Source of the DNA: Lachnospiraceae bacterium UBA7093
GTDB lineage: Bacteria > Bacillota > Clostridia > Lachnospirales > Lachnospiraceae
Direction of reading: 5' to 3'
Assembly: GCA_002492465.1 (NCBI GenBank)
Contig: DKYT01000028.1
Coordinates: forward strand, 1 to 26,616
DNA: 26,616 bases
Part shown: in pieces, positions 4,381-11,477 of the stretch
Layout of the letters: every line of letters begins with the position of its first letter
Position numbering within the stretch: the first letter of the stretch is position 1
The notes under the pieces: generated by a model
Told to the model about the DNA's origin: nothing
Databases searched by the model: none
The model's input: only the letters and a program-made list of their open reading frames with translations
Program-made: the position numbers and the translations under genes

Positions 4381-4944
4381 ATGACAACAAAAGAGCAGGA
4401 GAGACAGGCACTCGAACGGATCAGGGGAACCGTGGTAGGGCTGGGAGAGTGTAGCTACATCAGGATGGCGATGGACGGGGTCCTGGAGGATGCTGAGAGA
4501 AACATCGAAGAGGATGCAGCCTACAGCATGAAACAGAGATATGAGAGCGCAGAGAAGAGGGCCGCGAACCTGACGGAAAAATTGGTCAGTAAGGAAACGG
4601 ATATCATGAAGCTGCACAAAGAAATTGAAATGTACCGGGAAAAAATCAGGGGAATGGAAGACGCGGCCAAAAAGGCGGTATCCCGCAAGCCTCCAAAACG
4701 GTGCGCAGAAACCGTCATGAAGTATTTGGCAGAGAAGGAAGGGGCAATCACTGATGGGTTGGGCATGGCGGCGGACCAGATGGCCAGATGCATCATAGGC
4801 CTGCGTGAAGAGGAATGCGACGAGGTAAAAGAAGAATACAGGCAGGGGATGAATGAGCAGGCACTGAAATACCGCCAGATGAAGGAAGAACTGGAAGACC
4901 TTTTGGGGGCAGAGAGATATTTCCAGGCATATATGAAAGCATAG
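4381..4944 (+). CDS. Coiled-coil early phage protein, 187 aa
   Basis: Starts MTTKEQERQALERIRGTVVG, with AGAAGGAGG 8 bases upstream in repeat R6. Residues about 50-95 (SAEKRAANLTEKLVSKETDI...EMYREKIRGM) and 145-185 form heptad-like coiled coils, separated by a segment with KPPKRCAETVMKYLAEKEGA. There are no enzymatic motifs or membrane segments. From here on the coding strand becomes strongly purine-rich and AGG-rich compared with the cassette array, which suggests a different origin. Function is unknown; a structural or scaffolding role in replication is possible. Confidence 0.7.
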   Translation: MTTKEQERQALERIRGTVVGLGECSYIRMAMDGVLEDAERNIEEDAAYSMKQRYESAEKRAANLTEKLVSKETDIMKLHKEIEMYREKIRGMEDAAKKAVSRKPPKRCAETVMKYLAEKEGAITDGLGMAADQMARCIIGLREEECDEVKEEYRQGMNEQALKYRQMKEELEDLLGAERYFQAYMKA

Positions 4945-4974
4945 GGGAAGAGACAGAAACTATAAACAGCCGAA

Positions 4975-5016
4975 ACAGGGCCTGCGCCCTGTCTGGCCAC
5001 GGCGGCAACGTGGCCA
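4975..5016 (+). other. Two adjacent perfect hairpins in an intergenic stretch
   Basis: ACAGGGC/GCCCTGT (4975-4981 and 4986-4992, 4-base loop) is followed after one base by TGGCCACG/CGTGGCCA (4994-5001 and 5009-5016, 7-base loop). Neither has a U-tract, so they are not simple terminators. The surrounding 4945-5233 interval holds no convincing gene. A GTG-started 64-codon frame (5010-5204) begins inside the second hairpin and is doubtful. Confidence 0.6.
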
Positions 5017-5233
5017 CTGACGATGGCAAGCCGATAGGCATCGCAGAGCACCGTGGGAAACATGGCGGCGAGTGTGGTCTGCCACAATATCACACAGTCG
5101 GTCAACAGGTTTTAGCACTTTTTAAGGTGAAAAGGGCAGACACGGTGGGAAGGCTTGCCAGGGAAGGGGGCGGTGATAGGTTTAATTGTGCCAGGAGGGC
5201 GTAAAGAAAATGACAAAAAAGAAAGGAGCAGGG

Positions 5234-5548
5234 ATGGGAAAATTCACATATGAGGAACTGCTGAGGCAGCTGGAAAGCGCCCGTACGTATTTTGGGGGCA
5301 TGGCAGCGACAGCGGATGGATCGGAGGACGGATCCTGGGAACAGGAAATAGATGCGCTGGCAGAGGCCATGGACATCATCTACGACTACAGGAAGCAGGG
5401 GGACAGGCTCTCAGAGCTTGAGCGGCGGGAAATATCAATTGCGCCGGCGCAACGGCGGGGGATATATATCTGCCAGAAGTGCAGCCGGAGGACGAACCCA
5501 GCGCATACATACTGCCATTTTTGCGGGCAGCGGCAGAGGGTGAAATGA
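5234..5548 (+). CDS. Zinc-ribbon protein, 104 aa
   Basis: The preferred start MGKFTYEELLRQLESARTYF lies 5 bases after AAAGGAG. An in-frame ATG at 5210, 11 bases after AGGAGG, would add eight residues. The N-terminal 70 residues are helical (EIDALAEAMDIIYDYRKQGD). The C-terminus carries CQKCSRRTNPAHTYCHFCGQ, two CxxC knuckles forming a treble-clef or zinc ribbon. The stop overlaps the next start as ATGA. Nucleic acid or protein binding is inferred from the ribbon. Its place before the Rep gene suggests an early replication accessory role. Confidence 0.7.
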   Translation: MGKFTYEELLRQLESARTYFGGMAATADGSEDGSWEQEIDALAEAMDIIYDYRKQGDRLSELERREISIAPAQRRGIYICQKCSRRTNPAHTYCHFCGQRQRVK

Positions 5549-5730
5549 CGGGCAGTAGGAAAGAATATTATCCGGGCACGGATACGAAGATAACGGATCC
5601 ATTCTACATCGTAGACTGCGCCTGCGGATACCTGGGCTATGCGATGCATTTCAGCACAACGTGCCCAAAATGCGGGCGGGAGGCAGAATGCTGCCCGGCG
5701 GATAAATGGAAAGGACAGAAAAATAGCTGA
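5545..5730 (+). CDS. Small zinc-ribbon protein, 61 aa
   Basis: Starts MTGSRKEYYPGTDTKITDPF, with its ATG overlapping the previous stop (ATGA, 5545-5548). It has CACG and CPKCGREAECC, giving a CxC and CxxC pair compatible with one zinc site. A longer upstream frame is only the shadow of the preceding gene. The last codons and stop lie in the left arm of a strong hairpin (5725-5754). It is probably co-translated with the preceding zinc-ribbon protein. Confidence 0.65.
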   Translation: MTGSRKEYYPGTDTKITDPFYIVDCACGYLGYAMHFSTTCPKCGREAECCPADKWKGQKNS

Positions 5731-5754
5731 TACATACTGCAATATGCATCAGCT
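5725..5754 (+). other. Long inverted repeat upstream of the Rep gene
   Basis: AGCTGATACATA (5725-5736) and TATGCATCAGCT (5743-5754) form a 12-bp stem with one A-C mismatch and a CTGCAA loop, overlapping the stop of the zinc-ribbon gene. There is no U-tract. It may be an mRNA 3' structure or a nicking-origin hairpin for the downstream HUH protein. Confidence 0.65.
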
Positions 5755-5827
5755 GGCAAGGCTTTACAGCCCACGGAACTAAACCATTTACAGTATAGCA
5801 TCCAAGGGCGGCAAAGTCAAGGAAACC

Positions 5828-5847
5828 AAGGGCTGGCTGCCCTTTTT
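5828..5847 (+). terminator. Probable rho-independent terminator or attenuator
   Basis: AAGGGC (5828-5833), loop TGGCT and GCCCTT (5839-5844) run into TTTTT. It lies in the 160-bp gap before the Rep gene, so part of the early transcript may end here, or read-through may be controlled. Confidence 0.55.
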
Positions 5848-5891
5848 ATACCTTGTTAAAGGAATTAAACTTAGGACATTTGGAGGGAAGG

Positions 5892-6683
5892 ATGCCGTAC
5901 TTAAAACATACGATCAACTGCGGCAGGTGGAAAGAGGTGGAAAAAGTATTCTCAGGGAGGTACGGAAAGCGGATCAAGCCTGCCGAAAAACAGAAACACA
6001 CACCGGAAAAAATGGCAGAGGTGAATGAGCGGAATGCGGAGAAAAAATTACGCAGGAAGATAGCCAGGAATTTTGAGGCCGGGGATTACCACATCGTGGC
6101 AACATACCATGGGGAGCCACCAGGGAAAGAAGAGGCGGTGGCCACACTGGAAAAGCTCTTAAGGAACCTCAGGAACTGGTACAGAAGGCAGGGGCAGGAA
6201 CTGAAGTACATAAAAGTGACGGAGTACAAGAATAAGAGGATACACCACCACATGATCTTAAATAACGTGGAGGGATGCCTGCAGAAAATCCGTTCCCTCT
6301 GGAAAGGCGGAGTATACCCTTCTGTGATGTATGAGGAGGGCGGGTTTGAAGACCTGGCACATTATCTGGTCAAAGAAACCAGGCTCACCATGAAGGAGAT
6401 GGATGCGCCAAGCAAGCTGCGATACAGCTGCAGCAGGAACCTGGTCGAGCCGGAGAAAACCACGGAGATTATAAAAGCGGAAAAATGGGTAGAGACGCCC
6501 GTACCGCCGCAGGGGTTCTGGATACCCAAAGAAAGCCTGGTAAACGGGACCAGCGAAAAGACCGGGAGGAAGTACCAATATTACACACTGATGCCGATCA
6601 GGGACATCGGGAGGGAAGAGCAAAGAAAGAATCCGGATAAATATTATAAACCAAGGAGGGCACCATGCAGGAATACGGGGTAA
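5892..6683 (+). CDS. HUH (rolling-circle Rep/relaxase-type) endonuclease-like replication protein
   Basis: A 263-residue protein starting MPYLKHTINCGRWKEVEKVF. ATG 5892 follows TGGAGGGAAGG; a TTG-started upstream extension is not needed. Motif 1 is HIVATYHGEPP (about residues 67-77), motif 2 is RIHHHMIL with three consecutive histidines at about 118-120, and motif 3 is HYLVKE with candidate catalytic Tyr158 and Lys161. This is the order and spacing of Rep proteins related to microvirus/filamentous phage and plasmid initiators. Known HUH enzymes nick one strand and form a 5'-phosphotyrosine link. A hairpin 140 bp upstream may be its target. It overlaps the next gene by 19 bases. The function is inferred from motifs; whether it starts replication of this phage is unproven. 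Confidence 0.75.
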   Translation: MPYLKHTINCGRWKEVEKVFSGRYGKRIKPAEKQKHTPEKMAEVNERNAEKKLRRKIARNFEAGDYHIVATYHGEPPGKEEAVATLEKLLRNLRNWYRRQGQELKYIKVTEYKNKRIHHHMILNNVEGCLQKIRSLWKGGVYPSVMYEEGGFEDLAHYLVKETRLTMKEMDAPSKLRYSCSRNLVEPEKTTEIIKAEKWVETPVPPQGFWIPKESLVNGTSEKTGRKYQYYTLMPIRDIGREEQRKNPDKYYKPRRAPCRNTG

Positions 6684-6979
6684 AGATTAAGGATGGGAAA
6701 GTGATTACATCAAGGGATTTGTATAGGGCGTTTAAGAAATATGACAGGGGGCAGTTTGATACAGCACTCCAGAATATCTATGATGCGGGGGTGGAAGACG
6801 GGAAACCTGATTTCCCGGAAGAGACGCACATCCAGAAGGGAATGTCAATATCTGCGGATGCAGTCGCAAAAGCCTTGGAGGAGACAAAGGGGATTGGTGA
6901 AAAGCGCCGGGAGCAGATTACACAGAAATTCCGGGAATATTCGCAGGAGGCTTTTGAACGGATAAGCGCTGGGATGTAA
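6665..6979 (+). CDS. Helix-hairpin-helix protein of unknown function, 104 aa
   Basis: Starts MQEYGVKIKDGKVITSRDLY, with CAAGGAGGG upstream inside the end of the Rep gene, so translation is probably coupled. The C-terminal third has LEETKGIGEKRREQITQKF, a helix-hairpin-helix pattern with the GIG turn that binds DNA backbone non-specifically. The central part (RGQFDTALQNIYDAGVED) is helical. Its position between Rep and RNase H-like genes supports a DNA replication accessory role. No exact family is recognised. Confidence 0.65.
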   Translation: MQEYGVKIKDGKVITSRDLYRAFKKYDRGQFDTALQNIYDAGVEDGKPDFPEETHIQKGMSISADAVAKALEETKGIGEKRREQITQKFREYSQEAFERISAGM

Positions 6980-6996
6980 GGGAGAAGGTGCGGAAG

Positions 6997-7434
6997 ATGA
7001 AAATGGCGCATATTTACATAACCACGGATAGCAGCTCACCAAGGAAAACCAAGAAACATTATGGATATGTGCTGGAATGTGAAATATCAGGAGAAGCCAG
7101 AACCCGCGAGGACTTCGGCGAAGTAACAGGGACTTATAACCAGGCTGCACTCACCGCATTGATAGGGGCCCTGGGGCGGTTTACAAAAAAATGCGAGCTT
7201 CACATACATACGGAGAACACCTTTGTCCTCCATATGCTCCAGGACAATCTTAAAACATGGGCAGTGAATGGGTTCGTTACAAGCAAAGGGAAACCTGTGG
7301 CGAACCAGGAAGAATGGATGGAGGTGTGGAACCTTTCCAGGGAGCACCTGATAGTGATGGAGCCGGGAAAGCACCAATACACGGGATGGCTGCAAGGGGA
7401 AATACAGAAACGGAAGGAGCAGGGAAATGTTTGA
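6997..7434 (+). CDS. RNase H-like fold protein, probably catalytically degenerate
   Basis: A 145-residue protein starting MKMAHIYITTDSSSPRKTKK. It follows the RNase HI strand order: a first strand with D11, a YNQAALTALIGAL helix, a LHIHTENTFV strand, and a GKPVANQEEWMEVWNL helix. In active RNase HI the helix has AEL with a catalytic Glu and the strand has TDS with a catalytic Asp. Here these are AAL and TEN, and the final conserved Asp is not seen. It therefore probably binds nucleic acid without normal catalysis. Similar degenerate proteins occur in Lachnospiraceae mobile elements as I recall. GGAGAAGG precedes ATG 6997. Confidence 0.7.
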   Translation: MKMAHIYITTDSSSPRKTKKHYGYVLECEISGEARTREDFGEVTGTYNQAALTALIGALGRFTKKCELHIHTENTFVLHMLQDNLKTWAVNGFVTSKGKPVANQEEWMEVWNLSREHLIVMEPGKHQYTGWLQGEIQKRKEQGNV

Positions 7435-7912
7435 TAAGTTTGGGGAATTCAACTCCTACAAGGAAATCAATGAATTAGCGGAAAACCTTTTTAACGAGGG
7501 CGATTACGACAGCATAAGGGCCGTAGCGAAGGAAAACGGCATACCGCAGGATTACGTGGAAATGTACGTGCAGGGAGACATCCAGGAGCTGTGCGACAAG
7601 CTGACAGCCGCCCTGGGGAAAATCGAAACCGAGGCTGCCAGCCTGAAGCCAAAGGAAATCATGGAGGACTGGGTCGAATACCTGAAAGGCCAGTGCATGG
7701 AAAACGAGGTGCTGGCCCACCAGGTGCGGAAGAAAGGGAAGAGCCTGAAAGGGTGCATGGCGGCCCTCTTGCGATGGTCCTTCAAAAACCAGAATACAGT
7801 AGATAAAGACATCATAAAGGCGGCGGGAGTGTCCGCAGGGAAGGTCACGCTGGGGATCCCAGGGATGGCAAGGGCAAAAAAAATTATTACGGACTATTAC
7901 ATGGGAAAGTAG
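7427..7912 (+). CDS. PcfK-like protein
   Basis: A 161-residue protein starting MFDKFGEFNSYKEINELAEN. It overlaps the previous stop by 8 bases, with AAGGAGCAGGG upstream. The N-terminal half (NEGDYDSIRAVAKENGIPQD) is helical. The C-terminal half has WVEYLKGQCMENEVLAHQV, then KSLKGCMAALLRWSFKNQ and a predicted small DNA-binding-like helical domain ending in ITDYYMGK. I call it PcfK-like because it directly precedes a PcfJ-domain protein, the arrangement on conjugative plasmid pCF10 and in many Firmicutes mobile elements, and because the DxxxLA...K.l.gCm.yi pattern fits. The biochemical role of PcfK is not well established. The alternative is an unrelated helical phage protein. Confidence 0.5.
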   Translation: MFDKFGEFNSYKEINELAENLFNEGDYDSIRAVAKENGIPQDYVEMYVQGDIQELCDKLTAALGKIETEAASLKPKEIMEDWVEYLKGQCMENEVLAHQVRKKGKSLKGCMAALLRWSFKNQNTVDKDIIKAAGVSAGKVTLGIPGMARAKKIITDYYMGK

Positions 7913-7921
7913 GCGGCGGGA

Positions 7922-10051
7922 GTGAAAAAGAAGGCAATTGAAAAAATACCGTACCTGACATTGAAAAATGTAAGCTGGGAAAAAGACGTGAAATATATCG
8001 GCGTGACAGCAATAAAAACCATATCCAAAGAGGAGTACCTCTTCCTGGAGGTATACAGGAATAACCAGGAAGCAAGGGAAGTGCCGGCAGTGCGTGTCGT
8101 ACTGTCGAAGAAAGATTTTGGGACATACTTCCCGGAGTCGGGAGAATGGTCGCGGAAGAAGATCATTGACAGGGAACATGGACACGGGCCGGTGTGGTAC
8201 AGGGGAGAAGGCAACAGGGCATGGATCCGGGATGATTTGGGGAAGGTGAGCATCCTCCAAAGAAGTGAAGACCTGGAACGGATCAAAGGGTACTGCGGAA
8301 GCCACGCCTGGAGGAAGGAAAGATGGTGGGAATACATAGAAAGGGTTCAAAGCAGCATCACAGCCGAAGAAAGGGACAGGGCGCGGGAAAGGAAACGGAA
8401 GGCCAGGGAACAGGCACTGGAGGACCGGATCGCGCACACAGGCCCTCTCCCGGAAAAGCAGATACTGGAAAGGGCGGACGCATTGTATTTCCAAGAGGAG
8501 CACCATCTGTATTATAAAAAGCACGGGAGCTGGGCGACGGTCGCCTGCAGCAAATGCGGCGGCGTGACAGATGCCAGGTGGAAAGACGGGGTCTCTTTTG
8601 AGAGCGGATTCCAAAGGCGGATCGAAGAGCCAAGGGAACACCAATATGGGACATGCCCCATGTGCGGGACGCGGGGGGAGTACAAATGCCAGGGGAAGGT
8701 TAAAGGGCTTCACAGCAAAAAGATGAATATCTTCCTGGGCCAGAAGTATAAGGGAACCGGGATGGTGCTGAGGTATGTTGAGGTCGAGAAGAGATGGCAC
8801 CTGGGGCTTGCTTATGGGGAAAAAGGGCCGGAGATGGTAAACGCGTATGAGGAGCTGTCGGGGATTGAAATCGCAAGGGCCTATTTCGAGCAAGGGAAAA
8901 AAGCCCAGATCGACTACCACAAAAGAAGCTTCGGCGGAGGGGATTTCTGGGATGACTGCAACCTGTACGGGATTGGAAATATTACGGTAGGCAGAGGCCT
9001 GGTCATGAAAGAGACCTACGAAGAGATGAAAGGCACAATATTCCAATACAGCGCCCTGGAGGAGTATGCAAGGGCGGTGGGAAAAGTCAACCCTGTTGAC
9101 TATTTTGAGCGGTACCAACAGATCCCTCAGCTGGAAATGCTGGTAAAACTGGGGCTGGATGAAATCGTGGAAAAATTAGTGGAGAACAGGAGGGGGATCC
9201 ATGTGTGCGAAGGGGCAAACCGCCCGGACACCTTTTTGGGCATACGGAAGGAACGGATCAGGCAATTAGCCGCAAAGAAAGGGGACGTAAAGCTGCTGGA
9301 TGCAATGAAGACAGAATGCCGGATGCAGCAGAACTGGACAGGACAGCAGCTGGAAGACCTTGCAGAGACAGGGCTTTCCAGGGGGCAGGTAGAACTGGCG
9401 CTGAGGTATATGGGCATCCAGAAACTCCTGAACAGGATCGGGAAGTATGCAAGGTGCGATTATGGGACAGGATGCAGCTCGGCAATGGAGAGGATCCGGC
9501 GGGCAGCAACCACCTACGCGGATTACCTGAATATGAGGGAAAGCCTGGGATACGACCTCAGCAATACAGTATACCAATATCCAAGAAGCCTGGGGGCAGC
9601 CCATGAAAGGATGGTAATGGAGACGAATAAAGGGGAAATGGATAAGAGGATGCAGGAAGTAAAAAAGAAGTTCGGGAACATAAGGCACAGCTACAGGAGC
9701 CTCAGGAAAAAATATTACTATGAGGACAGTGAATACGTCATAAGGCCGGCCAGGTCGGCGGAGGAGATTGTCATGGAGGGGAGACTCCTCCACCACTGCG
9801 TAGGTGGGAACAATTACCTGGAAAAGCACAACAACGGGGAATCCTACATTTTGCTCCTGAGGAGGAAGGACGACCCGGAGACGCCCTATATCACGGTGGA
9901 GATCGGCGCGGAAAGCGGACGCGTCCTCCAATGGTACGGGGAATATGACAGAAAGCCAGACGATAAGCATATGCAGGGATGGATAGACAGCTATGTGATG
10001 AGGATGAAAAACGGATGGGCCGCAGAGGTACCACAGGCGGATATCGCGTAG
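7922..10051 (+). CDS. PcfJ-domain protein, 709 aa
   Basis: GTG start at 7922 (MKKKAIEKIPYLTLKNVSWE) with a modest GGCGGGA site, 9 bases after the PcfK-like stop. It has a zinc-binding region near residues 206-260 (CSKCGG and CPMCGTRG). The C-terminal PcfJ domain contains RPARSAEEIVMEGRLLHHCV, an NYLEKHNNGESYILLLRRK stretch and a YITVEIG core, at about residues 615-700. PcfJ occurs in pCF10-type conjugative elements and in phages; its activity is not known. The long central region is helical and charged. Its strongly purine-rich coding strand leaves a spurious 547-codon open frame on the opposite strand. Confidence 0.75.
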   Translation: MKKKAIEKIPYLTLKNVSWEKDVKYIGVTAIKTISKEEYLFLEVYRNNQEAREVPAVRVVLSKKDFGTYFPESGEWSRKKIIDREHGHGPVWYRGEGNRAWIRDDLGKVSILQRSEDLERIKGYCGSHAWRKERWWEYIERVQSSITAEERDRARERKRKAREQALEDRIAHTGPLPEKQILERADALYFQEEHHLYYKKHGSWATVACSKCGGVTDARWKDGVSFESGFQRRIEEPREHQYGTCPMCGTRGEYKCQGKVKGLHSKKMNIFLGQKYKGTGMVLRYVEVEKRWHLGLAYGEKGPEMVNAYEELSGIEIARAYFEQGKKAQIDYHKRSFGGGDFWDDCNLYGIGNITVGRGLVMKETYEEMKGTIFQYSALEEYARAVGKVNPVDYFERYQQIPQLEMLVKLGLDEIVEKLVENRRGIHVCEGANRPDTFLGIRKERIRQLAAKKGDVKLLDAMKTECRMQQNWTGQQLEDLAETGLSRGQVELALRYMGIQKLLNRIGKYARCDYGTGCSSAMERIRRAATTYADYLNMRESLGYDLSNTVYQYPRSLGAAHERMVMETNKGEMDKRMQEVKKKFGNIRHSYRSLRKKYYYEDSEYVIRPARSAEEIVMEGRLLHHCVGGNNYLEKHNNGESYILLLRRKDDPETPYITVEIGAESGRVLQWYGEYDRKPDDKHMQGWIDSYVMRMKNGWAAEVPQADIA

Positions 10052-10065
10052 AAAGGGGAAGCGGT

Positions 10066-11385
10066 ATGGGATATGTGCAGATGACACTTGACGAATGGGT
10101 GGAGATTAAACAGAAACTGAGGCAGGAACTCATAGGGGTGAAGCAGAGCTTCGTAAGGATCGGGTACACGCTCAGGAAAATCGAGGAACAGAGGCTCTAT
10201 GAACAGGATGGGTATAAAAGCGTAGCGGAATTTGCCAAGGCGGAGTATGGGCTTGAGCAATCCACCACAAGCCGGTTTATGAGCATCAACCGGGAGTATT
10301 CCGTGGACGGATACTCCGAAACCCTCCGGCCGGAGTTTGCCGACCTGGGGCGCAGCCAGCTGGAGGAAATGCTGAAGCTGCCGGAAGAGGACCGGAAGAT
10401 GATCCGGCCGGAGACGTCAAGGGAAGAAATCAGGGAATTGAAGCGTTTCAACAGGGCGGAGCCGGAAACGGGGGTGGCTGACGGCATTGGCCAGCTGATC
10501 GAGAATTTCTTCCGGGACAACAGGGAAACCTTGAATGCGATATTTAACGGGGAAGACCTGGGAAACACAAAGCGGATTTCAGAGATTATAAATCCGGGCG
10601 GGAACCACTCATACAGGAAAGGGCTGTTCTTCCTGATGATGTATGAGAACAAGATATCCGTGAAGAAATACGGGATGGCGCCGCAGGAAATGGGCTGGGA
10701 AGAATTTATCCAAAGGGCCGTGGAGATTTTCGGGGATGAAGCGGGGCCGGATACATGGGGGAACCATTTCGGCGGAACGGCAGAGGAACCGGAAAAAGAG
10801 GAGGCAACAGAAGAGGTTAAAGAGGCGGTAACAGAGGAGGTAACAGAGGAGGTTAAAGAGGAAGTAGCAGAGGAGGTAAAAGAAGAGGCAAAAGAGGAGG
10901 TAAAAGAAAATGCGCCGGCGCATAAGAACCAGGAAATCCTAGAAGAAACGCCTCATGGGCATGGGGGAAAGCAGGAAGAAAACGCGGGGAAAAGTAAAAA
11001 AGAAGCGGGAAAATATGTGTCATACGAGGAGGCAGCAGTCAGCTATGGAATGGACCAGGAGGAGAAAATGAATGACCTCCCCATAGAAGAAACGCCGCAT
11101 GGGAGTGAGGGAAAGCCAAAAGCAGAAGCGGCCGAAGAAAAAGAAGCTGGGACAACGGAAGCAGCCAGTGAAGCCGGGGATATCCAGGAGGTCATAGAAA
11201 AGCCGTTTGGAAGCAGGAAACAGTACATGGAAACACTATCAGCGCATGGGATGGCAGAATACATGGCAGAGGAATATAAACGCCATAGCCTGAAAGTAAG
11301 CGATCTGGCATACACAGGAGAACTATTCAGATGGCTGACAGAGGACGTGGACGGGAATGGGATCAAATATAAGCCCCATGATTAA
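10066..11385 (+). CDS. Large early protein with N-terminal HTH-like region and acidic repeat tract
   Basis: A 439-residue protein starting MGYVQMTLDEWVEIKQKLRQ. ATG 10066 follows GAAAGGGGAAG; an upstream in-frame ATG would lie inside the PcfJ gene. Residues about 50-75 (YKSVAEFAKAEYGLEQSTTSRFM) look like a helix-turn-helix as in ParB/KorB-type or DUF3102-like proteins. A middle domain (GNTKRISEIINPG...FFLMMYENKISVKKYG) is followed by a low-complexity EEVKEE tract at about 249-281, two imperfect EETPHG repeats, and a C-terminal domain (YMETLSAHGMAEYMAEEY...FRWLTEDVDGNG) of a kind common in Clostridia phage proteins. A DNA-binding accessory role is inferred. No exact family is known to me. Confidence 0.65.
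   Translation: MGYVQMTLDEWVEIKQKLRQELIGVKQSFVRIGYTLRKIEEQRLYEQDGYKSVAEFAKAEYGLEQSTTSRFMSINREYSVDGYSETLRPEFADLGRSQLEEMLKLPEEDRKMIRPETSREEIRELKRFNRAEPETGVADGIGQLIENFFRDNRETLNAIFNGEDLGNTKRISEIINPGGNHSYRKGLFFLMMYENKISVKKYGMAPQEMGWEEFIQRAVEIFGDEAGPDTWGNHFGGTAEEPEKEEATEEVKEAVTEEVTEEVKEEVAEEVKEEAKEEVKENAPAHKNQEILEETPHGHGGKQEENAGKSKKEAGKYVSYEEAAVSYGMDQEEKMNDLPIEETPHGSEGKPKAEAAEEKEAGTTEAASEAGDIQEVIEKPFGSRKQYMETLSAHGMAEYMAEEYKRHSLKVSDLAYTGELFRWLTEDVDGNGIKYKPHD
10811..10908 (+). repeat. In-frame acidic EEVKEEV-type tandem repeat
   Basis: Degenerate 12-15 bp units of the form GAGGAGGTAAAAGAG encode alternating Glu/Val/Lys/Ala residues with period 4-5 inside the gene at 10066-11385. Such tracts change length by slippage and would form an extended acidic linker or single helix. 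Confidence 0.8.
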
Positions 11386-11445
11386 CCAGGCACCTGCCCC
11401 AATGGGAGGTTAATATATCACACGCAACCAGGCAATAAAGCACAA

Positions 11446-11464
11446 GGCGGCCATACAGGCCGCC
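11446..11464 (+). promoter_or_regulatory. Perfect GC hairpin directly upstream of a ribosome binding site
   Basis: GGCGGCC (11446-11452), loop ATACA, GGCCGCC (11458-11464). It is followed at once by GGAAAGGGGAACG and the ATG at 11478. There is no U-tract, so control of translation or RNA stability is more likely than termination. Confidence 0.5.
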
Positions 11465-11477
11465 GGAAAGGGGAACG

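Noticed and set aside
4521..5105. A 194-codon minus-strand frame opposite the coiled-coil gene and the intergenic hairpins
   Set aside because: TTG start without a ribosome binding site, Cys/Ser/Phe-rich shadow composition. The plus-strand gene has a strong start and regular coiled coil.
5010..5204. A 64-codon plus-strand frame starting with GTG in the second hairpin
   Set aside because: No ribosome binding site, start buried in a stem, composition not protein-like. Left as uncertain in the hairpin entry.
7475..9118. A 547-codon open frame on the minus strand inside the PcfJ and PcfK-like genes
   Set aside because: It is opposite genes with clear domains, has a Phe/Leu/Pro-rich composition expected from the complement of purine-rich coding DNA, and lacks a ribosome binding site.
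9266..10087. A 273-codon minus-strand frame opposite the PcfJ domain
   Set aside because: Same cause: the complement of an AGG/GGA-rich coding strand contains few stops.
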